Positions 1 to 7,658 of a stretch of 16,875 bases of DNA are shown here, in pieces (the stretch's first letter is position 1; the number at the start of each line of letters is the position of its first letter). The notes beneath the pieces are model-generated. The model saw only the letters and a program-made list of their open reading frames with translations, made no database searches and was not told the DNA's origin. Position numbers and translations under genes: made by a program. The DNA comes from CAIOSQ01 sp044359885 (GTDB lineage Bacteria; Pseudomonadota; Alphaproteobacteria; CACIAM-22H2), in contig JBIKLI010000058.1 of NCBI GenBank assembly GCA_044359885.1, forward strand, positions 1 through 16,875. Direction: 5' to 3'.

Positions 1-1707
1 GGGAACATCCTGTTCTCGGGCACGGTCGACGGCGGCAACAGCCTGACGCTGACGGCCGGGACCGGGAACGTGACGTTCACGGGGGCGGTTGGCGCGGGTA
101 CGCGTCTTGGCGGGATCGTCGTCAACTCTTCGGGTACGACCCGCTTCAATTCGACGGTGCAAGCGACTTCGCTCGGCACGAATAGCGGCGGCAATACCGA
201 GTTGAACGGAGACGTCTCAACCACGGGAACCCAGGCATACGGCGATGATGTGCTGATTGACAGCCCCGTCACGCTGTCGACGGTCAGTAGCAACATTGAC
301 TTTTTTGGAACCGTCAACAGTCAGGCGGCCGAAGCCAACAACTTGACGATGGATGTCGGGTCGGCGTCGGTGACGATGACCGGCGCCGTCGGCAGTGCTG
401 CTGGCGGTGCTCTGGGCGATCTGAGGGTGAACAGCGCCGGCGAGTTCAGCGCCAACGCAATCACCCTCGCCGATGCGCGGACCCTTCGGCTGCGCAGCGA
501 TATCGTGGCATTCGGCGGAACGGTTCTGACCCCCGGCGGCACGATCGACATCGCGTCGCGGACGGATGGCCGGTCGGTCAGCCTGGGCAGCGAAGTGGCC
601 GGGCAGCTGTCGTTGGACTCGGCCGAGATCGCGCGGCTCGACACGCGGGCGGGCGCTGGCGGCGACGGCCTGGTGCGGATCACGACGCGTGGGACCGGCG
701 ATATCGGCCTTGCCAACAATGTCATCCTGCCGGGTGGGGCGCTCAGCATCGTCTCGGCGCGCAACGTCGCCAGCACCGCCACCGTCGAGACGTCGGGGCG
801 GGTGTTGATCGAGGCGGCCGGTGCGACCGGGACGTTGACTGTCACCAGCGGGTCGGTGACCAGCAAGGGGACGGATGTCTCGACGCTGGTGGGCAACAAG
901 ACGTTCTCGATCGCCGAACCGGCCACGGGACTGGATGTCGGTGCCGACCTGCGCAGCCGTGCCGGTCTGGTCGTCCTGCGCGGCAATGGCGACGTGACGC
1001 TGAAGACGGCGACGGCGAATGCCGAGGTTCTGGCTGTGCAGAGCGGCGCCACCCTGTCGCTCGGCACGGTCACCGCGACGGCGGGTACGGCGGTCACGTT
1101 CACGGCGCCGACATCGGTCCTTGCGACCGGTGTGACACGCGTCCTGCCGCGTGCGGCTGGCCGAGAGCCGGCGGTGGTCTACGACACGCGCCTCGCGCGG
1201 CCGGCCGATCCACTGGCGTTGATCGTCGCCGATACCAAGGGGCTCGCGCCTGCATCCCAGATCACGCAGATCCGTGCCGGCAACGGTGCCGGGGCTTTCG
1301 CCGACGCACCGAACGCGGCGGCTGGCGCGTTGTCGGTGCAGTTGGATGCCGGCAACAGTGCCGCCTTCCTGCTGGTCGGAAATGCGGCTGTCACGGGCAC
1401 GATCAACGCCGGGCGGCTCGGCGTCCATGGCGCCGGGGGAACCATGACCCTGACCGGCACGCTGGCCGGGAAGGCCGGCGAGGGGGCGGCGCCGCTGGCC
1501 GACATCACGCGGCCGGTGACCACGAATGTCCAGCAAAAGTACAAGATCAACGATTGCACGATCGCAACCGTGACCTGCGTCGTAGCGCCCACGATCCAGA
1601 TGTCCCCGCCGCGCCCGGTCGAGCAGATCGTCCTGCAGGTGCAGGGCAACCGGATCAACCCGGCGGAAGTCGTGATCCCGAATGCCTCGGAGGCGGAAAC
1701 CGAATGA
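1..1707 (+). CDS. Filamentous-haemagglutinin-type large exoprotein, C-terminal part (5' end outside window)
   Basis: The frame is open from base 1, so 568 C-terminal residues of a longer protein are visible. They are Gly/Ala/Thr/Ser/Val-rich with short alternating hydrophobic strands, as in the beta-helical shaft of FHA-family two-partner-secreted exoproteins. A degenerate unit of about 100 residues is seen (residues 3-98, restarting at 99), with phrases such as VTFTGAVG/VTMTGAVG and TTGTQAYGDDV that are typical of this family. After about residue 150 the repeats fade into a long Ala/Gly/Thr-rich beta region. The only two cysteines in the visible part, residues 519 and 526 (CTIATVTC), lie 50 residues from the end, after a Tyr/Lys-containing stretch. 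No transporter (FhaC/ShlB type) is in the window. The stop TGA overlaps the ATG of the next gene. Family assignment is by composition and repeat style; a specific role (adhesion, contact inhibition) cannot be read from this part. Confidence 0.85.
   Translation, partial: GNILFSGTVDGGNSLTLTAGTGNVTFTGAVGAGTRLGGIVVNSSGTTRFNSTVQATSLGTNSGGNTELNGDVSTTGTQAYGDDVLIDSPVTLSTVSSNIDFFGTVNSQAAEANNLTMDVGSASVTMTGAVGSAAGGALGDLRVNSAGEFSANAITLADARTLRLRSDIVAFGGTVLTPGGTIDIASRTDGRSVSLGSEVAGQLSLDSAEIARLDTRAGAGGDGLVRITTRGTGDIGLANNVILPGGALSIVSARNVASTATVETSGRVLIEAAGATGTLTVTSGSVTSKGTDVSTLVGNKTFSIAEPATGLDVGADLRSRAGLVVLRGNGDVTLKTATANAEVLAVQSGATLSLGTVTATAGTAVTFTAPTSVLATGVTRVLPRAAGREPAVVYDTRLARPADPLALIVADTKGLAPASQITQIRAGNGAGAFADAPNAAAGALSVQLDAGNSAAFLLVGNAAVTGTINAGRLGVHGAGGTMTLTGTLAGKAGEGAAPLADITRPVTTNVQQKYKINDCTIATVTCVVAPTIQMSPPRPVEQIVLQVQGNRINPAEVVIPNASEAETE
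7..450 (+). repeat. Degenerate ~100-residue beta-helix repeat in the exoprotein gene
   Basis: One unit (codons 3-98) and the first half of a second (codons 99-150) align in the translation. ILFSGTV matches IDFFGTV, VTFTGAVGAG matches VTMTGAVGSA, and VVNSSGTTRF matches RVNSAGEFSA, at a spacing of roughly 96-100 codons. The DNA copies are diverged, so the repeat is visible at protein level only. More copies probably lie upstream of the window edge. Confidence 0.6.
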
Positions 1708-4700
1708 GCCCGAACATCACCCTCAGGTCCGCGGCCGCGCTGCTCGCCCTGCTCGGCGCGGGCTGCACCCTTCCGGCGGAGACCAGCTTCGTCGAGTCCG
1801 CGGGCCGGGCGACGGCGGGGCAGCCGGTCGGACCGGATGCCCGCGGGGAAAACTGCTTCGTGCAGACCGGCGTCGCGGGCGCCGCCGACCTGCCGATCGC
1901 GACGGCGCGCGAAGTGTTCTGCGGCGGATGGACACAGCCCAGCGCGCGGCTGATCCAGACCCGTGGGTCGAACGATCCGGCCCAGCTCGACGCGCTGGCC
2001 CGCGGCGGCGTCTGGCGCAGCGCGCTGGAACAGCGCGTGGCCTGCGGCGATCCCCAGGCCACGACGACCGCGAACGGGGCGGCCGTGCGCATCCTGTCCT
2101 GCACCCGCCGCCAGGGCGGCTGGCCGCATACGGCACTGGTCATCGCCGGAGCGGGCGGCCCGATCCTTGCCGATGGCATCGACACGGCCATGCCGGTCGT
2201 GGAGCGGCTGGCGGCCGGTCAGGCCGGTCAGGGCGCGGGGACGCAGCCGCGCTCGGCGCTGCTGGAGATTGCGACGCGACGTCTGGCGGCACAGAGCTTC
2301 TCGGGCAACGATATCGGCCAGTATGAACGGCTGATGGCCGCGGGCCGGGACCTCAACCAGACCGAGTCCTTCGCGGCCGCCGAGGATGCCTATCGTGCGG
2401 CGCTGTCGCTGCAGGAACGCATCCTGGGTCGCGACAATCCCGACAACGTGACCGCGCTGGTGCATCTGGCGCTGAATGTCGCAAACCAGGGACGCCGGCG
2501 CGAGGCCGAGACGCTGTTCGCGCGCTCGGAGCGCCTGGCGCCGTTGGCAACCGATCCGGTGGCGGTCCCGCGCCTCAATCATTATCGCGGTCTTGCCGCG
2601 ATGTCGGAGCGTGCGCCGGCGCGGGCGATCGAGTTCCTTCGCCGGGCGGAGGAGGGCTATGGCGTCCTGATCCCGTCGAGCACCTTGCGCGGAACGACCG
2701 ATTTCTCCGCCTTCACCGATCCCGTGACCCAGTCGGCGATCCTGGGATGGTCGGAGGCGCGCCGGAATCTCGCGCTGGTGCTGGCTCGCGAAGGCGACGT
2801 CAGACGTTCGGCCGTTGCGCTTGGGGAAAGCCGCGACATCCTGCGCCGCGCAGGAATCGAGCCGGGGCTGATGACGGCGCGGTCGCTGCGGTCGGAAGGC
2901 GCGATCGCGGCAGCCGCCGGGAACATCGAATCGTCGGCACGGCTGCTCGAAGCCGCCGCGCGACGCTTCGCCATCGCGGCGCCAGGCGAACGGCCCGAGG
3001 CCACGACCCTGTTCCTGGCCGGTGCGCGGCGGCTGGAGACCGGCAACCGCATGGCGGCGCTGACGGCGTTCCGTGCCGGGCATGACATCCTGAAGGCGCG
3101 GCAGATTTCCCTGCCGGTCAATCTGGTGCTGCCCTATCTCGACGCGCTCGATGCCGAGGCGCGCGCCAACCCGGCGCGTGCCGACGCGCTCAGGCTCGAG
3201 ATGTTCGCGGCGGCGCAGCTCGCGCAACGCAGCGAAGCGGTGCGTTTCGTGCAGCAGGCCAGCGCGCGTCTTGCGGTCGCGTCAGGCGATGCCAGGATCA
3301 GCGAGGCCGTGCGCCGGCTGCAGGACGCCGACGAGGCCCTGCGCGGCCTCTTCGCCCAGCGGGATGCCGGCGAGGGTGACGGTCTCGACCAGAAGATCGC
3401 AGAGGCGCAGGCCGTGCGCGCCGAGGCGGAAAGCGCGGTCGCGGTCGCAGCGCCCGGCTATCGCCAGCTGGTGATGAGCGCGACCTCGGCCGGAGACGTG
3501 GCCGCGGCGCTGGCCGCCAACGAAGCGATGGTGCTGACCCTTCTCGGCCGGAATCATGGCTTCGTGCTGGCAGTCCGTCAGGGGAAAGTCTTCGCCGCCC
3601 GCACCGGGCTCGGCGAGAATGCCGCGCGTCAACTGGTCGACGCGCTGCGCGCCGGCGTGTTCGATCCGGCGACGGGGGCGGAGGGCCGGTTCGACCCGGT
3701 TCCCGCGCGACGGCTCTATGCCGAACTGCTCGGGCCGCTGCAGGCCGCGCTGGATGGCGTGCAGACCCTGGTCGTCGTGCCCGACGGACCCTTGCTCGCG
3801 ATCCCCTTCGGGATGCTGCTGACGGCAGATGCGGCATCCGGTCCCATGGCTTCGTATCCCTGGCTGATCCGCCGGCACGCCGTCGTCCATGTGCCGTCCG
3901 CCCAGGCCTTCGTGACGCTTCGTGGGGCCGGAGCGGCGTCGCGCGCGCCGCTGTCCTATGTGGGTTTCGGCGATTTCCTGCCGCCGACATCGGCCCAGCT
4001 GGCCGCCAGCTTCCCGGCGGAACGCTGCGGCGCCGATGCCGCGGCGGTGGCGTCGCTGGGCCGGCTGGAGGGAACGCTGGACGAGGTTCGCATCGCGGGC
4101 CAATTGCTGGGAGCCAGACCCACGGATCTCAAGCTGGGCCGGGGCTTCACGGCCGAAGCACTGCGCGGTGCCGATCTCGGCCAGCGCCGGATCATCCATC
4201 TGGCGACCCATGCGCTGCTCGCGACCGAGCTCAACTGCCTCAACGAGCCCTCGATTCTGCTCACGCCGCAGCCAGGGGCGGCGGATGCGGCGTCCGCCTT
4301 CATTCGGGCTTCGGACATCCTGGGCTTCAAGCTGGATGCGGATCTTGTCATCCTGTCCGCCTGCAACACCGGCGGTGGTGGCGACAACCGCGATGGCGGC
4401 GGCGAAGCCCTGTCCGGCCTTGCGCGGTCCTTCTTCTTTGCCGGGGCGCGCGGCCTGATGGTGACCCATTGGGCGGTGAACGACACGGCCGCCCAGTTCA
4501 CCATCGCGGACTCGATGCGGCGACAGGCCCAGGGCGGTTCCTCGGCCGCGGCGCTTCGCGGCGCGCAACTGGCGATCCTGGACGAGGCCGGCAAGCGACT
4601 GCCCGAGACCTGGGGGCACCCGTTCTACTGGTCACCCTTCGCGCTGATCGGCGACGGGAAGCGCGTGATGGGCGCCTCGGCCAGCGTTGGCGCCGAACAC

Positions 4701-4724
4701 GATCAGTTGGTCGCGGCCCGCTGA
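1704..4724 (+). CDS. CHAT-domain (caspase-like) TPR protein, putative lipoprotein
   Basis: 1006 residues. The ATG at 1704 is chosen because it overlaps the upstream stop (ATGA), has GGAGG ten bases before it, and begins a short hydrophobic signal ending in LLALLGAGC (Cys21). This is a plausible lipobox, although Gly at -3 is not the usual Leu. Residues 50-170 hold four cysteines (51, 73, 114, 133) around FCGGW and LSC, an extracytoplasmic-looking region I cannot name. Residues about 205-465 are Ala-rich helical pairs resembling TPRs (AEDAYRAALSLQERILG; ARSLRSEGAIAAAAGN), followed by a coiled-coil-like stretch at 480-590. The CHAT domain spans about 610-985: HLATHA gives candidate catalytic His836 and LSACNT gives Cys887, followed by GGGEALSGLARSFFFAGA and the HPFYWSPFALIG terminus common in CHAT proteins. 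CHAT domains are caspase-fold cysteine peptidases. I infer a periplasmic or outer-membrane location and a link to the exoprotein; the substrate is unknown. Confidence 0.9.
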   Translation: MSPNITLRSAAALLALLGAGCTLPAETSFVESAGRATAGQPVGPDARGENCFVQTGVAGAADLPIATAREVFCGGWTQPSARLIQTRGSNDPAQLDALARGGVWRSALEQRVACGDPQATTTANGAAVRILSCTRRQGGWPHTALVIAGAGGPILADGIDTAMPVVERLAAGQAGQGAGTQPRSALLEIATRRLAAQSFSGNDIGQYERLMAAGRDLNQTESFAAAEDAYRAALSLQERILGRDNPDNVTALVHLALNVANQGRRREAETLFARSERLAPLATDPVAVPRLNHYRGLAAMSERAPARAIEFLRRAEEGYGVLIPSSTLRGTTDFSAFTDPVTQSAILGWSEARRNLALVLAREGDVRRSAVALGESRDILRRAGIEPGLMTARSLRSEGAIAAAAGNIESSARLLEAAARRFAIAAPGERPEATTLFLAGARRLETGNRMAALTAFRAGHDILKARQISLPVNLVLPYLDALDAEARANPARADALRLEMFAAAQLAQRSEAVRFVQQASARLAVASGDARISEAVRRLQDADEALRGLFAQRDAGEGDGLDQKIAEAQAVRAEAESAVAVAAPGYRQLVMSATSAGDVAAALAANEAMVLTLLGRNHGFVLAVRQGKVFAARTGLGENAARQLVDALRAGVFDPATGAEGRFDPVPARRLYAELLGPLQAALDGVQTLVVVPDGPLLAIPFGMLLTADAASGPMASYPWLIRRHAVVHVPSAQAFVTLRGAGAASRAPLSYVGFGDFLPPTSAQLAASFPAERCGADAAAVASLGRLEGTLDEVRIAGQLLGARPTDLKLGRGFTAEALRGADLGQRRIIHLATHALLATELNCLNEPSILLTPQPGAADAASAFIRASDILGFKLDADLVILSACNTGGGGDNRDGGGEALSGLARSFFFAGARGLMVTHWAVNDTAAQFTIADSMRRQAQGGSSAAALRGAQLAILDEAGKRLPETWGHPFYWSPFALIGDGKRVMGASASVGAEHDQLVAAR

Positions 4725-4739
4725 GGACCGGTCAAACCC

Positions 4740-4778
4740 TCTCAAGCGCAGAAACCCTCCGGGTTTCTGCGCTTGAGA
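4740..4778. terminator. Perfect 18-bp hairpin between convergent operons, probable bidirectional terminator
   Basis: The arms TCTCAAGCGCAGAAACCC (4740-4757) and GGGTTTCTGCGCTTGAGA (4761-4778) are exact reverse complements separated by a 3-base loop (TCC). The hairpin starts 16 bases after the CHAT gene stop and ends 8 bases before the stop of the convergent methyltransferase gene. On the plus strand it is followed by CAATTTCTTAG. On the minus strand it is followed by AGGGTTTG. Neither is a strong T-tract, but the stem length and the convergent placement make shared termination the simplest reading. Confidence 0.85.
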
Positions 4779-4785
4779 CAATTTC

Positions 4786-6159
4786 TTAGTCCAGCGCGCC
4801 GAACTGCCGCCAGCGCGCCCGCGTGGCCGCGGCGATGCGGTCAGGATTATCCGCCGCGTCCCAAAGCGTTGCCGCGTCGACCGGCACCCCTCCGCCGCAG
4901 GCCGCAGCGGCCAGCGCGAAATGACCGGGGGCCGTGCCGCCTTGCGAATAAGCCTCGGCGGCGATCCGGTTGAAGCGGGCCGCCGGGGCCACCTGCCGTC
5001 CGGAGGCAAACACCGGCAGCGCGATCCCCGTGTCGACCAGCAGCGCCGCCAGTTCTTCCATCCGCGGGGCGGCGTCGGCGGGGGCCGCGGCGCAGAGGGC
5101 GGCGAGGCTGGTTGGCCCCCGTTCCAGCGCCTCCACGATGGGCGCCCAGATCCGTGGCTTGAGCGCGGCGATCGCCGTTCCGGTGGGCAGTTCCGGCGGC
5201 GTTGCCGGGACCTGACCGGCGAGGGCCAGGACGATGTCCGACAGCGCCCGCGCCGGTGGGCCGCGGCGGGCCCCGCGCACGAAGAGATCGGTGCGGAAAT
5301 CCCGTGGCAGGAACAGGTCCTTGAGCGCCTCACGGCCGGCCGCGGGGCCAAACTCCTCGAGCAGCGCGCGCGGTCCGGCATCGAGGAACATCCAGGGAAC
5401 CGCTTCGAAAAGATTGCAACTGGCCAGGAAGTCGAGCTTGCACGGAGCCAGCGCCGACACGAGTTCGTCGTGGAAGACGGGGCGCCAGTGCGCGGTCAGG
5501 AATTCATGCGCCACGAAGGCCGGCTCCAGCAAAGGCGGATCGGCGAGCAGGCGTGAGAGCATCGGCGTGTCGGTCAGGCCCAGCGCCGCCGCAGTTCCGG
5601 CCTCACGCAGCCGCGCCATGGCCCGGGTCGCCGCCGCCACGTCGTCGCCGCCTTCGGCGAGAAGTCGCAACGCGCGCTGCAGGCGCTGCTCGCGTCGCGC
5701 GGCGGGCAGCGCGTTGTAGCCGAAGCAGGCGAGCCCCCCCGGCTTGAGGCGCTGGGCCAGCAGATCGCGGATGCCGTCGCGCGCGGCGTCGGGGATCCAG
5801 CTCCAGACCCCGTGCGCCACGGCGACGTCGATCTGCGGCGGCAGGCCAGGCAGGTCCGTGCCGAGCGCGGCGAGATCCGCTTCCAGGAAGAGCGCGTTCG
5901 CCAGTCCGGCGGCGGCCGCGACCATCCGGGCTTCGGCGATCGCCGCCGGATCGCGATCGATTCCGACCACGCGCCAGCCCGGATTCGCGGCCGCCAGGAC
6001 CATGGCGGCATAACCCCGGCCGCATCCCAGGTCGACCAGCGTCAGATCCGCCCGGGGTCGCCAGACATGACCCGCCATCGCCGCCGCGAGCGCGAAATGC
6101 CCCGGGGTCAGGCTTGCCTGGAAGGAGATGGCGTACAGCCCCTTGCCGGCACCGCTCAT
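4786..6159 (-). CDS. Class I SAM-dependent methyltransferase, PKMT-like, copy 2
   Basis: 457 residues. The ATG at 6159 overlaps the stop of the preceding methyltransferase gene (ATGA), and the TAA at 4788-4786 abuts the terminator. An N-terminal Rossmann methyltransferase domain has motif I VDLGCGRG (residues 42-49) and the acidic residue ending strand 2, Asp68, in VGIDRD. HGVWSW (116-121) and KPGGLACFGYNA (139-150) follow. Residues about 215-235, FVAHEFLTAHWRPVFHDEL, match the conserved core of the predicted methyltransferase regulatory domain, and a C-terminal helical region (about 320-457) completes the architecture known from rickettsial protein-lysine methyltransferases. It is clearly paralogous to the upstream gene but shorter. 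Last gene of the T6SS operon. Substrate unknown: protein lysine is inferred from architecture, and a small-molecule substrate remains possible. Confidence 0.85.
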   Translation of the reverse strand: MSGAGKGLYAISFQASLTPGHFALAAAMAGHVWRPRADLTLVDLGCGRGYAAMVLAAANPGWRVVGIDRDPAAIAEARMVAAAAGLANALFLEADLAALGTDLPGLPPQIDVAVAHGVWSWIPDAARDGIRDLLAQRLKPGGLACFGYNALPAARREQRLQRALRLLAEGGDDVAAATRAMARLREAGTAAALGLTDTPMLSRLLADPPLLEPAFVAHEFLTAHWRPVFHDELVSALAPCKLDFLASCNLFEAVPWMFLDAGPRALLEEFGPAAGREALKDLFLPRDFRTDLFVRGARRGPPARALSDIVLALAGQVPATPPELPTGTAIAALKPRIWAPIVEALERGPTSLAALCAAAPADAAPRMEELAALLVDTGIALPVFASGRQVAPAARFNRIAAEAYSQGGTAPGHFALAAAACGGGVPVDAATLWDAADNPDRIAAATRARWRQFGALD

Positions 6160-7658
6160 CGCCAGGCCGTGCCCGGGATTGTCCCGAAACGGCGCCAGAC
6201 CGGCAGTCGCTGCGCCAGAACGTCCCCGAGCACGTTGGCCGCCTGCTCGCTTTCCGACGGCGGACAATCGGGAAAGAGCCTCGACGCGAGAGCTTCGGCC
6301 GCGGGCAGCGGTGCACCCGCCTCGGCCGCGCAGGCGGCGGCCAGTTCGATCCATGTGCAGGGAAGGCCGGCGCCCGCGATCGCCGACGCCATGGCGAGGC
6401 CGGAGATTGTCGTTCCGCTGTCGCGCGTCGCGGCGCACAGCGCCCGGTTGAAGCGGCGGGCGCCTTCGCCGTCCGCTTCCATGCGTGCGACGGGCAGGAC
6501 CAGCCCGGCGCCGAAGATGGCGAGCAGCTCGGAGCCACTGGGGGTGCGGCCCGCCACGAGCCGACGCAGCCGGCCAAGCGGCTGCGGACCTTCCGCCAGC
6601 GCGGCGGCGATCGGCGCGTAGAGCGCCAGGTCGAAGGCGGCGATGCCGGCAGGCACCTCCAGTTTCGGGCTCTCCGGGGGCAAGGGCCGGCAGGCCGCGA
6701 TCACGAGACGGTCCAGCGCCGCCTCGCGATCGGTCGCGCGCGGGCCGCGCATGAATACGTCGCGCCGGAACGGCCGGCCGTTGCAGAGATCCTTCGCCAG
6801 CTCGCGCGCCGGCCCGGGCGGCAGCGAATCGTGAAGGGTGCGCTGCGCTTCCTGGGCGAAGATCATGTCGGGGATGTTCTCGTGCAGCGTCGCGCTGCCG
6901 ACATAGGACAGTTTGGCCGCCGCCAGGCTGGCGCAGAGATCCTCGTGGAACACCGGCCGCCAATGCTCGGTGAGAAACTCGTGCGCGAGATAGGCGGTGT
7001 TGAGGGGGGCTTCGCTTCCGGTCAGGCGCTTGAGCAGCGGCGTCGCCGGCAGGTTGACCGGCAGGCTGGCGGCCAGCCGCTTGATCGTCTCGATCGCGGC
7101 GAGCACCCGCCGCTCGGGATCCCCGGCCCGCTCCGCCGACGCCAGGGCGCGGACCAGCCGCTGCAGCGCCGCGTCGTGCCCGAAACCCGGCAGCGCGTTG
7201 TAGCCGACATAGCAGACCCCACCCGGTTTCAGGCGGCGCGACAGGATACGCAGGATTCCCGCGCGTACCGGATCCGCGACCCAGGTCCAGACGCCGTGGA
7301 GGGAGACGACGTCGAAGGGCGGCAATTGGTCGATCTCGGCATCGGTGATCGACGCCAGATCGGCCTCGGCGAACCCGGCATTCGCAAGCCCGGCCGCTGC
7401 CGCCAATTCCTGCGCCTCGGCGACATGGGCGGGGTTGTAGTCGATGCCGATGACGTTCCAGGACGGATTCGAGGCCGCCAGCACGTTGACGGTCAGCCCG
7501 CGCCCGCATCCGATGTCGAGGATGGCGAGATCGGCCGGCGGGCTCCACGCGACGCCGGCCATGGCGCAGACCCAGGCGATATGGCCGGGCGCCTGGACGG
7601 GCTGGTAGGAGAATGTGTACGGCGTCTCGGCCAGATAGCCATGGCTCCAACTGGTCAT
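6156..7658 (-). CDS. Class I SAM-dependent methyltransferase with regulatory domain, PKMT-like, copy 1
   Basis: 500 residues. The ATG at 7658 overlaps the tssG stop by four bases (ATGA), and its own TGA overlaps the ATG of the next methyltransferase. The N-terminal part (APGHIAWVCAMAG, residues 23-35) precedes SAM motif I LDIGCGRG (47-54) and IGIDYN with Asp73. SLHGVWTWV (119-127) and LKPGGVCYVGYNALPGFG (143-160) follow. Residues 223-241 (YLAHEFLTEHWRPVFHEDL) are the signature of the predicted methyltransferase regulatory domain, and the remainder resembles the C-terminal winged-helix-like part of this family. The SAM-binding motifs look intact. Its place directly after tssG, where imp loci normally have impI, makes a role in T6SS protein modification an attractive but unproven inference. 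Confidence 0.88.
   Translation of the reverse strand: MTSWSHGYLAETPYTFSYQPVQAPGHIAWVCAMAGVAWSPPADLAILDIGCGRGLTVNVLAASNPSWNVIGIDYNPAHVAEAQELAAAAGLANAGFAEADLASITDAEIDQLPPFDVVSLHGVWTWVADPVRAGILRILSRRLKPGGVCYVGYNALPGFGHDAALQRLVRALASAERAGDPERRVLAAIETIKRLAASLPVNLPATPLLKRLTGSEAPLNTAYLAHEFLTEHWRPVFHEDLCASLAAAKLSYVGSATLHENIPDMIFAQEAQRTLHDSLPPGPARELAKDLCNGRPFRRDVFMRGPRATDREAALDRLVIAACRPLPPESPKLEVPAGIAAFDLALYAPIAAALAEGPQPLGRLRRLVAGRTPSGSELLAIFGAGLVLPVARMEADGEGARRFNRALCAATRDSGTTISGLAMASAIAGAGLPCTWIELAAACAAEAGAPLPAAEALASRLFPDCPPSESEQAANVLGDVLAQRLPVWRRFGTIPGTAWR

Noticed and set aside
217..1536. Minus-strand 439-codon open frame antisense to the exoprotein
   Set aside because: Arg-rich mirror of a beta-helix gene with no recognisable domain or ribosome-binding site.
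1179..3227. Minus-strand 682-codon open frame spanning the exoprotein/CHAT junction
   Set aside because: It crosses two coupled plus-strand genes and has low-complexity Arg/Gln-rich antisense composition.
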